Shown one piece after another: positions 39,101 to 47,124 of a stretch of 64,000 nucleotides of DNA; position 1 is the stretch's first letter; each line of letters opens with the position of its first letter. The position numbers and the translations under genes are program-made. The notes beneath the pieces are model-generated. The model made no database searches. It was not told where the DNA came from and saw only the letters and a list, made by a program, of their open reading frames with translations. The stretch lies in contig QCBH01000002.1 in assembly GCA_003281685.1 (NCBI GenBank), positions 62,001-126,000 of the forward strand. Reading direction: 5' to 3'. This DNA comes from Prochlorococcus sp. AG-347-E23. GTDB lineage: Bacteria > Cyanobacteriota > Cyanobacteriia > PCC-6307 > Cyanobiaceae.

Positions 39101-40727
39101 ACTCGAAATCAAAATGGCTCAAGGTGCAAAACCCGGAGAAGGGGGGCAATTGCCTGGTCCAAAAGTTGATTCTTACATCGCAAAACTAAGAAATAGTAAA
39201 CCTGGAGTAGCTTTAATATCTCCTCCCCCGCATCATGATATTTATTCAATTGAAGATTTAGCTCAACTTATCCATGACTTACACCAAGTTCATCCAAAAG
39301 CGAAAGTAAGCGTTAAACTTGTTTCTGAAATTGGTATAGGCACTATTGCTGCTGGAGTAAGCAAAGCTAATGCAGATGTAATTCAAATTTCAGGCCATGA
39401 CGGAGGTACAGGTGCTTCACCCCTAAGTTCTATTAAACATGCAGGTTTACCATGGGAACTAGGTGTTGCTGAAGTTCATAAATCTCTCTTAGAGAATAAC
39501 TTACGTGAAAGAGTAATTTTGAGAACTGACGGAGGTCTTAAAACAGGCTGGGATGTAATTATTGCAGCTTTACTAGGTGCTGAAGAATACGGTTTTGGTT
39601 CTGTAGCGATGATTGCTGAAGGATGCATAATGGCTCGTGTTTGTCATACAAACAAGTGTCCTGTTGGAGTTGCCACTCAAAAAGAAGAATTAAGAAAAAG
39701 ATTTAAAGGTATTCCAGAAAATGTTGTCAACTTTTTCTTGTATATTGCTGAAGAAGTAAGACAGATAATGAGCAGTATCGGTGTTTCTCATATGGAAGAA
39801 CTGATTGGGAATCAAGAATTTCTTTTAGCAAGAAATATCGATCTTCCAAAGACTACTAATATTGATCTTTCTTCTTTAGTAAATAAACATTCAAACACTG
39901 ATAGATCATGGTTAAAACATTCAAAGACTGCCCATAGTAATGGTTCTGTATTAGAAGACGAGTTTTTGTCTGATACTGAATTTATAAATTCAATTAAAAA
40001 TCACGAAATATTAACTAAACAAATTGAGATAAAAAATACGGATAGAAGTGTTTGTGCGAAAATATCAGGAGAAATCGCAGAACTTCATGGCAACACTGGC
40101 TTTAATGGCGAACTCAACTTAAATTTCAAAGGATATGCAGGACAAAGCTTTGGTGCCTTTTTATTGAAGGGAATGAATGTTCAATTAATCGGAGAAGCTA
40201 ATGATTATGTTTGTAAAGGAATGAATGGAGGAATACTTACAATAATTCCACCAAAAATAGATAAAACTTCCTCCGAACAGGTTATTTTAGGGAACACCTG
40301 TCTTTATGGAGCAACTGGTGGAAAATTATTTGCATTAGGAAAATCGGGCGAAAGATTTGCAGTAAGAAATAGTGGTGCTACGGCAGTAACAGAAGGAGCA
40401 GGTGATCATTGTTGTGAATACATGACTGGTGGGAAAGTAGTTATTCTAGGTTCCACAGGAAGGAATATTGGTGCAGGCATGACTGGTGGGATAGCTTTTA
40501 TAATCGATGAGAATAATGATTTAAGTAATAAAGTTAATAAAGAAATAGTTAGCATTCATAAAATAACTACATCAAAGCAGGAAAATATCTTATTCGAAAT
40601 TATTAGAGAATATCGGACAAAAACAAATAGCTTAAAGGCCGCCAAAATAATTAAAAATTGGTCTTATTATAAGAGTACTTTCAAATTAATAGTTCCCCCA
40701 AGCGAAGAAGAAATGCTTGGCCTATAG
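36165..40727 (+). CDS. glsF: ferredoxin-dependent glutamate synthase
   Basis: A 1,520-residue glutamate synthase, the main ammonium assimilation step with glutamine synthetase, using ferredoxin as donor. The N-terminal amidotransferase starts at Cys28 (DACGVGF) after a propeptide of 27 residues. The central and FMN domains follow (GEGGEDPARF, GGQLPGPKV, ISGHDGGTGASPLSS). The 3Fe-4S cysteines are in CIMARVCHTNKCPVG near residues 1157-1171, and the C-terminal GXGXG beta-helix closes the protein. A TATAAT -10 box lies at 36122-36127; I saw no perfect GTA-N8-TAC NtcA site. Confidence 0.96.
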   Translation: MGESFKRIVEPYQDSYSPNGIIGEKDACGVGFIANVKGIESNWILKQSLRGLSCMEHRGGCGGDSDSGDGAGILCSIPWEYLEEEMNLKNTKELNRGLGMVFMPNKKEKIGECKSICDQEAEKLKVNKTFWRTVPVNNEILGPLAKSNAPFICQWILCLEKKDQQDIERLLFQLRKRIEKKIRETFKNHVGDCEFYFASLSTQTVVYKGMVRSEILSEFYQDLKEESFKVSFSVYHRRFSTNTLPKWPLAQPMRFLGHNGEINTLLGNINWAKASETHIDDFWGDLSNEIKPIVDVNKSDSSNLDATLEINIRSGQPITDSLLKLVPEAFRDQPELAQREDIKSFYEYSASLQEAWDGPALLVFADGNFVGATLDRNGLRPARYSITNDGFVIMGSETGVVDLDEGTVIEKGRLGPGQMLAVDFHSNRILRNWEVKSEAAKRYDYKKLLSNRTIKIDNSEWVKHCKLKDLELLQQQTAYGFSAEDNDLILDSMALLAKEPTYCMGDDIPLAVLSSKPHILYDYFKQRFAQVTNPPIDPLREKLVMSLEMHLGERCTPFEIKDPKPFVHLQSPILNEEELISIKKSKIKSQTISSLFDIEEGVQGLENQLKEICKQSELSIKEGCSIIIISDKGINPTKTLIPPLLAVGAIHHYLLKKEIRLKASLIIETGQCWSTHHIACLIGYGASAVCPWLTFEAGRHWLKHPKTQKLIDSKKINPLSIIDVQENIKKALEDGLRKILSKIGISLLSSYHGAQIFEAVGLGSDLIKIAFDGTTSRIAGITLKELTNETLSIHTKAYPEIDLKKLEFLGFVQFRNNGEYHSNNPEMSKVLHSAVKQGPGYDHFETYKKLISNRPTTSLRDLLTINSQRKSIPLEEVESVESICKRFCTGGMSLGALSREAHEVLAVAMNRIGGKSNSGEGGEDPARFNVLNDIDENTQSATLPFIKGLENGDTACSAIKQIASGRFGVTPEYLRSGKQLEIKMAQGAKPGEGGQLPGPKVDSYIAKLRNSKPGVALISPPPHHDIYSIEDLAQLIHDLHQVHPKAKVSVKLVSEIGIGTIAAGVSKANADVIQISGHDGGTGASPLSSIKHAGLPWELGVAEVHKSLLENNLRERVILRTDGGLKTGWDVIIAALLGAEEYGFGSVAMIAEGCIMARVCHTNKCPVGVATQKEELRKRFKGIPENVVNFFLYIAEEVRQIMSSIGVSHMEELIGNQEFLLARNIDLPKTTNIDLSSLVNKHSNTDRSWLKHSKTAHSNGSVLEDEFLSDTEFINSIKNHEILTKQIEIKNTDRSVCAKISGEIAELHGNTGFNGELNLNFKGYAGQSFGAFLLKGMNVQLIGEANDYVCKGMNGGILTIIPPKIDKTSSEQVILGNTCLYGATGGKLFALGKSGERFAVRNSGATAVTEGAGDHCCEYMTGGKVVILGSTGRNIGAGMTGGIAFIIDENNDLSNKVNKEIVSIHKITTSKQENILFEIIREYRTKTNSLKAAKIIKNWSYYKSTFKLIVPPSEEEMLGL

Positions 40728-40736
40728 AAAATGTAA

Positions 40737-41030
40737 ATGCCTTTCTTTGTAAAAACTGAATTTATAAAAAAAAAATACTTAATTAATCGTGATTTAAAAC
40801 AAAAAATAATTAACGAACATATTGATTGGATAAAAAAATTAAAAAAAGAGGGAATTAATATAAAAAGTGGTTTTTTAGTAGATGAGTTAAAGAGGCCAGG
40901 TGACGGCGGATTACTCATTCTTGAGATTAATAATTATAAAAATGCACTAAAAATTATTAAAAATGATCCAATGATTAAAAATGATCTAGTTGAATGGAAA
41001 TTAAATGAGTGGCTAGATACAAATAAATGA
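40737..41030 (+). CDS. YciI-like protein
   Basis: A 97-residue protein resembling the YciI family (dimeric alpha/beta barrel, ferredoxin-like fold). LVDELKRPGDGGLLILEINNYKNAL and the preceding EHIDWIKKLKKEG carry the spaced His and Asp residues usual in this family. It starts 9 bases after glsF and is probably cotranscribed, though no link with nitrogen assimilation is known to me. It ends 6 bases from the convergent lipA. Confidence 0.7.
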   Translation: MPFFVKTEFIKKKYLINRDLKQKIINEHIDWIKKLKKEGINIKSGFLVDELKRPGDGGLLILEINNYKNALKIIKNDPMIKNDLVEWKLNEWLDTNK

Positions 41031-41036
41031 AAATGA

Positions 41037-41930
41037 CTATCTCGGGTACTTTTTCATTAGTTTTTGAATTTCTTCAGCATGGTAACTGCTACGAGTTAAA
41101 GGAGAACTAACTACTTGCATAAAGTCCAAATCTTTTTCCCCGAAAACTTTATAATAATTAAATTTTGAGGGACTCACAAATCTTTGAACAGGTAAATGAT
41201 TAGGGCCAGGAGATAAGTATTGGCCAATAGTAACAATATCAACGAAATTACTTTTTAAATCCTTAAGAAGACTTAAGATCTCATCATCTTTTTCACCTAA
41301 ACCAAGCATAAAGCCTGACTTTGTATAAACTTTGGGAGAATATTCTCTGGTCCTTTTAAGCAACTCAAGAGTTCTCTCATATTTACCCTGAGGTCTTACT
41401 TTTTTATATAGAGAAGACACAGTCTCAATATTATGATTTAAAACGTTTGGATTTGAATCAAGAACTTTTTCAAGCGCTTTCCAATTGCCACAAAGATCAG
41501 GTATTAAAAGTTCAATAGTAGTTTCAGGAGATTTTTTTCTTACTTGATAAACACATTCAAAAAATTGAGATGCGCCACCATCGTCAAGATCATCTCTATT
41601 AACTGATGTTATTACAACATGTTTAAGTTGCATTCTATAAACTGCTTCGGCCAAGCGATATGGTTCTGTTGGATCTAATTCTCTTTTAGATCTATCAAAA
41701 TCAATATCGCAATATGGACATGCCCTAGTACAGCCAGGGCCCATTATGAGGAAAGTGGCGGTTCCACTTGCAAAACATTCACCAATGTTTGGACAACTTG
41801 CCTCTTGACATACAGTATTGAGGTTTAAATCATTTAACAAATTTGCAGTATTTCCAATTCTCTCGACTTGCGGAGCTTTTACTCTTAACCAATCAGGTTT
41901 TGAAATTAAACTATTGGAATTATTAGTCAA
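41037..41930 (-). CDS. lipA: lipoyl synthase
   Basis: A 297-residue radical SAM lipoyl synthase that inserts two sulfur atoms into octanoyl groups. The auxiliary-cluster cysteines are in [12 protein letters not shown] (about residues 40-51), the radical SAM cluster in CTRACPYC (about 68-75), and the C-terminal conserved serine in the [12 protein letters not shown] block. Cyanobacteria often have two LipA paralogues; the order here does not tell which one this is. Confidence 0.93.
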   Translation of the reverse strand: MTNNSNSLISKPDWLRVKAPQVERIGNTANLLNDLNLNTVCQEASCPNIGECFASGTATFLIMGPGCTRACPYCDIDFDRSKRELDPTEPYRLAEAVYRMQLKHVVITSVNRDDLDDGGASQFFECVYQVRKKSPETTIELLIPDLCGNWKALEKVLDSNPNVLNHNIETVSSLYKKVRPQGKYERTLELLKRTREYSPKVYTKSGFMLGLGEKDDEILSLLKDLKSNFVDIVTIGQYLSPGPNHLPVQRFVSPSKFNYYKVFGEKDLDFMQVVSSPLTRSSYHAEEIQKLMKKYPR

Positions 41931-42272
41931 ATTAATTTTTTCTAGCCTACATTCTTATTTTAATAAAAACATTTTGAATTAACTATTAATAATTTCAAAA
42001 ATGAAGACTAATCAATAGAAGTCAAAAAATAAATGAATTTAATTAATCCATCGACAATTTGAAAGATCATTATTCAAAAAAATAATAAACCATGTTTTTG
42101 TTTCATAAACTATTACTAGAACAGATTATAGAACGTTATTTTTAATACAGTAATCAGAATAGTTTATACTATAAACTAAATTTATTTTTATTTATATAGT
42201 TATATTTTGTTGTACTAAAAAGTGTTTTTTTATTAATTTATTGATACAGTAAAAAATATATGTAATAAAACA
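41931..42272. other. 342-base gap upstream of the recombinase-like gene
   Basis: No credible ORF on either strand and extremely AT-rich. It carries a 19-bp perfect palindrome (42160-42178), a second ATAAACTA half-site at 42105-42112, and the 9-mer ATACAGTAA twice (42145-42153 and 42244-42252). These repeated short elements look like a regulatory region for the downstream gene rather than decayed coding DNA. Confidence 0.5.
42160..42178. promoter_or_regulatory. 19-bp palindrome, candidate operator
   Basis: TAGTTTATA-C-TATAAACTA is a perfect inverted repeat with a single central base. It sits 94 bases upstream of the TTG start of the degenerate recombinase, which ends in a helix-turn-helix, so autoregulation is a natural guess. 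The half-site ATAAACTA recurs at 42105-42112. Confidence 0.5.
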
Positions 42273-42896
42273 TTGACTTTTAAATTTAAAAGAAAACGTA
42301 TTTTACTATCTGAAAAAAATAAAAGCTCTAAAGCAATAGGTTATGCTAGAGCTATTCACAATGAATTTGAAAATTTAGAAGAGCAAATAAAAAAGTTAAA
42401 GGAAGAAGGTTGCAGTTTAGTTTTCTCTGAATTTATAAGTTTTGATGCAGAAATCAAACCTCAACTCAATAAAGCTATAAATTACTTAACTAAAGGTGAT
42501 CAATTAATAATAACTCAACTTGATCGAGCATTTAAAAATAAAAAAGAATGTTTGATGACAATAAATAAACTTATTAATAAGGATGTTAAATTGCGAACTT
42601 TAACTGGTTTTCTTGCGGCTAATGAATCCCCTAAAGAGAATTCTTCAATTTTTAAAATTTTATATGAATTAGATAATCTAGAAGACAAAAGTTTAGGTGA
42701 AAGAAAAAGAGAACAACTTTTACGCAGAAAATTATCTGGAAATAATCTGGGAGGAAGGCCTAAAATCAGTCCTTTAAAAGAATCTTTAGTAATCAGATTG
42801 CGTAATGAGGGATATTCATATAGATCAATCAGATCTCAAACAGGAATTGCATTATCAACAATAAGAAGAGTAATTTTGGAAGGAGAACTAACATAA
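42273..42896 (+). CDS. serine-recombinase-like protein lacking the catalytic serine
   Basis: A 207-residue protein with the architecture of resolvase/invertase recombinases: N-terminal resolvase domain (about 20-150) and C-terminal Hin-like helix-turn-helix introduced by GGRPKIS (about 160-205). The start of the catalytic domain reads GYARAIHNEF where active enzymes have YxRVS; Ile28 replaces the serine nucleophile. LDRAFKN keeps the first active-site Arg (85) but has Lys88 where the second Arg is expected. The fold and DNA-binding domain seem intact, so it is more likely a DNA-binding regulator than a recombinase. The start is a TTG without a clear Shine-Dalgarno. A 70-residue gene follows after 1 base. 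Confidence 0.82.
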   Translation: MTFKFKRKRILLSEKNKSSKAIGYARAIHNEFENLEEQIKKLKEEGCSLVFSEFISFDAEIKPQLNKAINYLTKGDQLIITQLDRAFKNKKECLMTINKLINKDVKLRTLTGFLAANESPKENSSIFKILYELDNLEDKSLGERKREQLLRRKLSGNNLGGRPKISPLKESLVIRLRNEGYSYRSIRSQTGIALSTIRRVILEGELT

Positions 42897-42897
42897 A

Positions 42898-43110
42898 ATG
42901 AGGAGGACAGAAATTGAAAATTTAATTAAAGAAAATATTAAAGATACTGCATTGCGTATTTATGAATTAGATAATGAAGATAGAAAAAGTTTGTTAGCAG
43001 AATATAGAGAATGGATTATGAATGATTTAGATTGTATAGAAGTAATGATGCTACCTTATGAAGCCTATACCGACAAATTAGACTCTAATTTCATAGACGA
43101 TACACTTTAG
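42898..43110 (+). CDS. small acidic protein of unknown function
   Basis: A 70-residue ORF starting 1 base after the recombinase-like gene, which suggests translational coupling. I do not recognise it. It is strongly charged and probably helical (IENLIKENIKDTALRIYELDNEDRK), with an acidic C-terminus and no membrane segment or cysteine motif. Its last bases overlap the stop of the convergent serine hydrolase by 4. A partner or modulator of the upstream DNA-binding protein is possible but unproven. Confidence 0.6.
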   Translation: MRRTEIENLIKENIKDTALRIYELDNEDRKSLLAEYREWIMNDLDCIEVMMLPYEAYTDKLDSNFIDDTL

Positions 43111-44015
43111 TAGTCAATAATATATGTCTTATTAAATTCATATACTTCCTTTGCTATTAGTGGTAAAAAGGAAGTATCTTTGGAATATTCTTCCCCATTA
43201 CAGAAAACGACTAATAAAGTTTGAAGAGATTGACTATTAACCCACCAAGCAGAATCATGTCTAACTTCAGACATTAAGCCTGCTTTACTCCAAATATTAA
43301 TGCTTTCTGGTAATCCTGCACCCAAAAAACCATCTATTTGATTAAGAGAATCGTTTTTAAGAACAAATTTATTTAAATTTCTTTTTAAAAGACTTCGCAA
43401 ATTTAAATCATTTTCTTGATAATCAATATGAATCATAATTTCCTCCAAAACCCTTGCAGCTGAATCAGAATTCATAGCGTTTCTATTTTTATTATCATGT
43501 CCATAAAATTCTTTCTCACGACCAAATGGTCCATCATCCCAGGTCTTCTGACAGCAATTTATACCAACCAATTCTTCCCAATTTAAATCATGTATCCAAT
43601 CATTTATTATACTTCTTTGATATTTCCAATTTTCCCATAGTTCGCCTTCAATACAAGGTCCACTTGTTGTTCCAGTAAGTAAATCAATTAAAAAACTTGT
43701 TGCATTATTACTGGAGAAAGACAACATTTTCCTTACAGCATCAATAATTTCATCTGATAATATTAAACTTCCTTTTTTAATCCAATAAAATGCCGCAAGA
43801 CCATAAACCAACTTGACTATGCTGGCAGGGTAAACCATTTTTTTATTATTAATACCAGTTCCAAAACCTTTAAATACCCTTTTATTTTCACTTTTATAAT
43901 TAATCCAAGTTATCGAAATATCTTCTTTGAAAAAATCTTTATTATAAGAGCATGCTCTCCCTAAAATATCATTTAAGGCTAGACTCATCTCTTTACTTAA
44001 ATAGTAAAAGGACAT
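43107..44015 (-). CDS. SxxK serine hydrolase (beta-lactamase/penicillin-binding fold)
   Basis: A 302-residue protein with the three motifs of the class A beta-lactamase/DD-peptidase fold: SIVK (about residues 65-68), SSN (about 101-103) and KAG in the KTG position (near WSKAGLMSEVRHDSAWW). There is no signal peptide. A role on peptidoglycan or another ester/amide is inferred; I would not call it an antibiotic-resistance enzyme. The start could instead be the ATG at 43988, because the first ATG lies 3 bases from the divergent NlpC/P60 start and that gene's Shine-Dalgarno falls within these codons. Confidence 0.72.
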   Translation of the reverse strand: MSFYYLSKEMSLALNDILGRACSYNKDFFKEDISITWINYKSENKRVFKGFGTGINNKKMVYPASIVKLVYGLAAFYWIKKGSLILSDEIIDAVRKMLSFSSNNATSFLIDLLTGTTSGPCIEGELWENWKYQRSIINDWIHDLNWEELVGINCCQKTWDDGPFGREKEFYGHDNKNRNAMNSDSAARVLEEIMIHIDYQENDLNLRSLLKRNLNKFVLKNDSLNQIDGFLGAGLPESINIWSKAGLMSEVRHDSAWWVNSQSLQTLLVVFCNGEEYSKDTSFLPLIAKEVYEFNKTYIIDY

Positions 44016-44018
44016 TGT

Positions 44019-44777
44019 ATGGAAAGTTATAAAAATCCTATCTCACTATTTAAACAAACTAATTTTTCAAAAACTATTTGGTGGAAATTAAAAGTTAACA
44101 TTTCTGGATATCAAAATGAAACACAAGAGAAATTAGTGACTGAAATATTTAAAAATAGAATTTTTAGGCTTATTTATCCAAATATTTATCAAAACAACCA
44201 TAAATTTTCAAGAATACTAGTTCAACTATATGAAGATGGTTACGTCTGTTGGATAAATTTAGATGGATTAATTATTGAGGAATACGAATTAGGAAAAACT
44301 GAGAATTCAAAAAAAGATCACTTCTTTATAAAAGATAAAGTAAACTCAATTTTAAAATGGATTAAGGATCAATCTGAGTTAAATAATAAATACCTTTGGG
44401 GAGGAACATTAGGTCCCAATTTTGATTGTTCTGGATTAATTCAAACTGCTTTTTTAAAGCATCAAATTCATATACCTCGAGACTCTTTTCAAATAAAAAG
44501 TTTTTGTAAACACCTTTTTTATTACAAAGAATCTTATGCGGCTCTACTACCTGGGGATCTTTTATTTTTTGGAAATAAACAAAAATGTGATCATATTGGA
44601 ATCTACAAGGGAGACGGATTTTATTACCATAGCTCTGGAAAGGATTTTGGCAGGAATGGAATAGGATTGGATACCCTAAAAAAGTCTAGTGACAAAATTT
44701 CTTTGCATTATAAATCTAAACTAATTTCGGCAGGAAGAGTAGTTAGAAATTATAGATGGGACAGAACTATACGTTAA
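44019..44777 (+). CDS. NlpC/P60 family cell-wall peptidase
   Basis: A 252-residue protein. The C-terminal NlpC/P60 domain (about 120-245) has the catalytic Cys137 in FDCSGLIQTAF, then PGDLLFFG and the catalytic His in CDHIGIY, with HSSG after it. The N-terminal 110 residues look like a bacterial SH3-type domain (YEDGYVCWINLDGL). It has no obvious signal peptide. It probably cuts the gamma-D-Glu-diaminopimelate bond in peptidoglycan. An AAAGGA Shine-Dalgarno lies 6 bases before the ATG. It is divergent from the serine hydrolase, and the two may act on the same substrate. Confidence 0.85.
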   Translation: MESYKNPISLFKQTNFSKTIWWKLKVNISGYQNETQEKLVTEIFKNRIFRLIYPNIYQNNHKFSRILVQLYEDGYVCWINLDGLIIEEYELGKTENSKKDHFFIKDKVNSILKWIKDQSELNNKYLWGGTLGPNFDCSGLIQTAFLKHQIHIPRDSFQIKSFCKHLFYYKESYAALLPGDLLFFGNKQKCDHIGIYKGDGFYYHSSGKDFGRNGIGLDTLKKSSDKISLHYKSKLISAGRVVRNYRWDRTIR

Positions 44778-44840
44778 TTAATAGAGCTCAACTTTTAATT
44801 TTAAATTAAATTAAAATATTACTTATTCTTTATTTAGGAA

Positions 44841-45440
44841 TTAACCAGCAGTCCAAATATTTTTAATGAATGGCATTATGGTATCTAAGTGTAATGTCCC
44901 AACAAGTAACCAAGCAAAAACAGCTCCTCCACAGCCTCCTAACCAAAATCCACTTGTAAAATCAGCCCAACCAGCTCTTGTAAATAAGTCCTTTGGCGGA
45001 TTATAAACAGTCGTATCTGGAGGTTGAACATTAGGTGCTTTACCAGGTGCGTTGTATAGAACAAAGAGTGCTGTCAAAATATGAACAGCTCCAATAGTAG
45101 CGAGAAGTCCAGCTGTTAGAGCAAATTCAGAATTTCTTAATGGGCCAGTCATTGTGAAAGGTCCGTATAAAAGATATCCAAAAGCTGCTCCAGTTTCTAA
45201 ACCTCTAAAATTAGGGGAAATACCTTCTCTGTAAAAAGGTAAATTATTTATGAAAGCTTTTGTAAAATAACCACTATTAACTGGAGTAGCTAAATTACCA
45301 ACACAAGGATCAGCAACTGTTTTTACTGCCCATTGTTCTGCTACACCAATATCATTTGGTTGTACAGAAGTATCTATGTATTTCTCATCAAACTTAATGG
45401 AACTTGTTGATTCTGAGAATGATTTTTGAAAGTCGCTCAT
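44841..45440 (-). CDS. psaL: photosystem I subunit XI (PsaL)
   Basis: PsaL, 199 residues, is the subunit at the centre of photosystem I trimers. [24 protein letters not shown] (split: the [11 protein letters not shown] region) and the [18 protein letters not shown] block with a chlorophyll ligand are conserved. Two or three membrane segments follow to the C-terminus. The long acidic N-terminal stretch (about 40 residues) is typical of Prochlorococcus. It follows psaI by 27 bases on the same strand. Confidence 0.95.
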   Translation of the reverse strand: MSDFQKSFSESTSSIKFDEKYIDTSVQPNDIGVAEQWAVKTVADPCVGNLATPVNSGYFTKAFINNLPFYREGISPNFRGLETGAAFGYLLYGPFTMTGPLRNSEFALTAGLLATIGAVHILTALFVLYNAPGKAPNVQPPDTTVYNPPKDLFTRAGWADFTSGFWLGGCGGAVFAWLLVGTLHLDTIMPFIKNIWTAG

Positions 45441-45467
45441 TTTTTTAATAGTTTAGTTTTTGATAAT

Positions 45468-45581
45468 TTATTCAGTTGCTGTAATTAATCTTCCAATCAA
45501 TACGATAAAAACAGCAGGCATTGCTATACCAATTAATGGAACAAAAATTGAGGGTAAAAGACTTGGTAAATCAGATGGCAT
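45468..45581 (-). CDS. psaI: photosystem I subunit VIII (PsaI)
   Basis: A 37-residue single-span membrane protein (MPSDLPSLLPSIFVPLIG...), with the LPS-rich lumenal start and hydrophobic helix expected for PsaI, which packs against PsaL. Its place immediately upstream of psaL on the same strand strengthens the call. The start is the ATG at 45579-45581. Confidence 0.9.
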   Translation of the reverse strand: MPSDLPSLLPSIFVPLIGIAMPAVFIVLIGRLITATE

Positions 45582-45673
45582 AGTTCATTAAACATCTTTA
45601 AACACTTTAGTATTTATCTGCGAAATATTGTTAATTTTATTACTGGATGATATAAAAATTATTAACTTTTTAC

Positions 45674-46051
45674 ATGATAAATTTTTTCGCAATTTTGCTT
45701 ATAATTTTTATAGGAATTTTACTTTTAGTTTTTAAAAAAAGAAGCTCTAAAAAGTTAATAAATAAAAAAAATTTTCATTCTATTAAATTAAACAAAAAAA
45801 ATAAATTTTCATCTAATAAAAATAGTTATTTTTACAATCACCAAGAAAAAAATTACTCAGTATTTTATAAAAATTCTCAAAGAAATAAAATGTTTATTCT
45901 TTTTAAGGGTAATACAGAAAATAAATTAAAGGCATTAAAAATTGCGGAAGAATTGGCTGATAAATCAACATTACCAATTTTACGAAAAGGCTTAAGAGAT
46001 ACTTCTCCTAAAGTCGTTGAAATTTCAGCTTTATTAATAAGAAACTTCTAG
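45674..46051 (+). CDS. small membrane-anchored protein with a HEAT-like C-terminus
   Basis: A 125-residue protein that I do not recognise. Residues 1-20 form a hydrophobic anchor (INFFAILLIIFIGILLLVF), residues 21-70 are Lys/Asn/Ser-rich, and the last 45 (ALKIAEELADKSTLPILRKGLRD...) resemble a HEAT-type helical repeat. It is divergent from psaI across 92 bases and ends 7 bases from the convergent glycosyltransferase. Confidence 0.6.
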   Translation: MINFFAILLIIFIGILLLVFKKRSSKKLINKKNFHSIKLNKKNKFSSNKNSYFYNHQEKNYSVFYKNSQRNKMFILFKGNTENKLKALKIAEELADKSTLPILRKGLRDTSPKVVEISALLIRNF

Positions 46052-46058
46052 AAAACAA

Positions 46059-47021
46059 TCAATTTTGATTAGTACTGCTTATTGATCTAATTCTGTAAAT
46101 TGGACGACTTTGACTTTCATGATATGTCCTAATTAAAAGTTCGCTCAATAATCCAAAGCTAAATAATTGAACACCAGCAATTCCTAATATTAAAGCAAAC
46201 ATTAGCAACGGACGATTTCCAATATCCTCACCAATTATTTTTAAAACTATCAAATAAGAACTCATCACAAGGCTAATGAAAATACTTATAATTCCAACAA
46301 AACCAAATCCATACATTGGTCTTGTTAAAAATTTAGTCATAAACCAAACAGTTAGTAAATCCATTAAAACTCTAAAAGTTCTATCAATTCCATATTTACT
46401 AGATCCATATTGCCTGCTTCTATGATTTACTCTAATTTCCTTGATTCTTGCACCTTCAATATTTGCTAAAAGGGGCAGAAACCTGTGAAGTTCGCCATAT
46501 AGCTTAATATCATCTATTATTTCTTTCTTAAAAGCTTTTAATGAGCATCCATAGTCATGCAACTTCAAACCTGTTACCTGAGCTATTAATTTATTCGCGA
46601 TTTTTGATGGTATCTTTCTATTAATTAATTTATCTTTTCTATCAAACCTCCACCCACAAATCAAATCATAGCCATTATTAATTTCTGAAATTAATTTAGG
46701 AATATCATTTGGATCATTCTGTAAATCACCATCTAAAGTAATGACAATATCGCCTTTAGAATTATCAAAGCCAGCTGATATTGCTGCAGTTTGCCCATAA
46801 TTTTTGCGAAGGGAAATTACTGACAATTCTTGAATTCTGAGAGTTAGTCGTTTTAATACTTGCTGAGTATTGTCTTTAGAGCCATCATTTACGACAATCA
46901 ATTCAAAATTGAATTTATAAAATGACATTACACTTACAACTTCATCCAATAAAAAAACAATACTCTCACTTTCATTAAAGACAGGGATGACAATAGAAAT
47001 TAATTGTTTTATATCTGACAT
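46059..47021 (-). CDS. polyprenyl-phosphate-type family 2 glycosyltransferase
   Basis: A 320-residue GT2 enzyme of the GtrB/ArnC/DPM type, which transfers a sugar from a nucleotide donor to polyprenyl phosphate on the cytoplasmic face. The GT domain opens ISIVIPVFNESESIVFLLDE (about 8-27), has VVNDGSKDNTQ, metal-binding TLDGDLQNDPNDI (about 94-106) and a CSLKAFKK motif. Two C-terminal membrane helices (about 230-255 and 268-295) anchor it. It could supply a carrier-bound sugar to the ArnT-like enzyme at 19504, but the two are 27 kb apart. Confidence 0.85.
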   Translation of the reverse strand: MSDIKQLISIVIPVFNESESIVFLLDEVVSVMSFYKFNFELIVVNDGSKDNTQQVLKRLTLRIQELSVISLRKNYGQTAAISAGFDNSKGDIVITLDGDLQNDPNDIPKLISEINNGYDLICGWRFDRKDKLINRKIPSKIANKLIAQVTGLKLHDYGCSLKAFKKEIIDDIKLYGELHRFLPLLANIEGARIKEIRVNHRSRQYGSSKYGIDRTFRVLMDLLTVWFMTKFLTRPMYGFGFVGIISIFISLVMSSYLIVLKIIGEDIGNRPLLMFALILGIAGVQLFSFGLLSELLIRTYHESQSRPIYRIRSISSTNQN

Positions 47022-47076
47022 TTATGTTTAATACTAATTATATAATTTTAACTTAATTTAGAGCACTAAAATTAAA

Positions 47077-47106
47077 CAAAAAAAATCACCACAAATGTGG
47101 TGATTT
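47077..47106 (-). terminator. rho-independent terminator of psaA-psaB
   Basis: On the minus strand AAATCACCAC pairs perfectly with GTGGTGATTT around a 4-base ATTT loop and is followed by an uninterrupted U run. It lies 18 bases after the psaB stop. This is the best intrinsic terminator in the window. Confidence 0.9.
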
Positions 47107-47124
47107 AAATTATTTAGAGGAAAT

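Noticed and set aside
41931..42272. Possible decayed prophage or integrase attachment region next to the recombinase-like gene
   Set aside because: No tRNA, no long direct repeats and no phage genes; the repeats are short and better explained as regulatory sites.
43107..44015. Calling the SxxK protein an antibiotic-resistance beta-lactamase
   Set aside because: It has no signal peptide, and the motifs alone only place it in the wider serine hydrolase fold.
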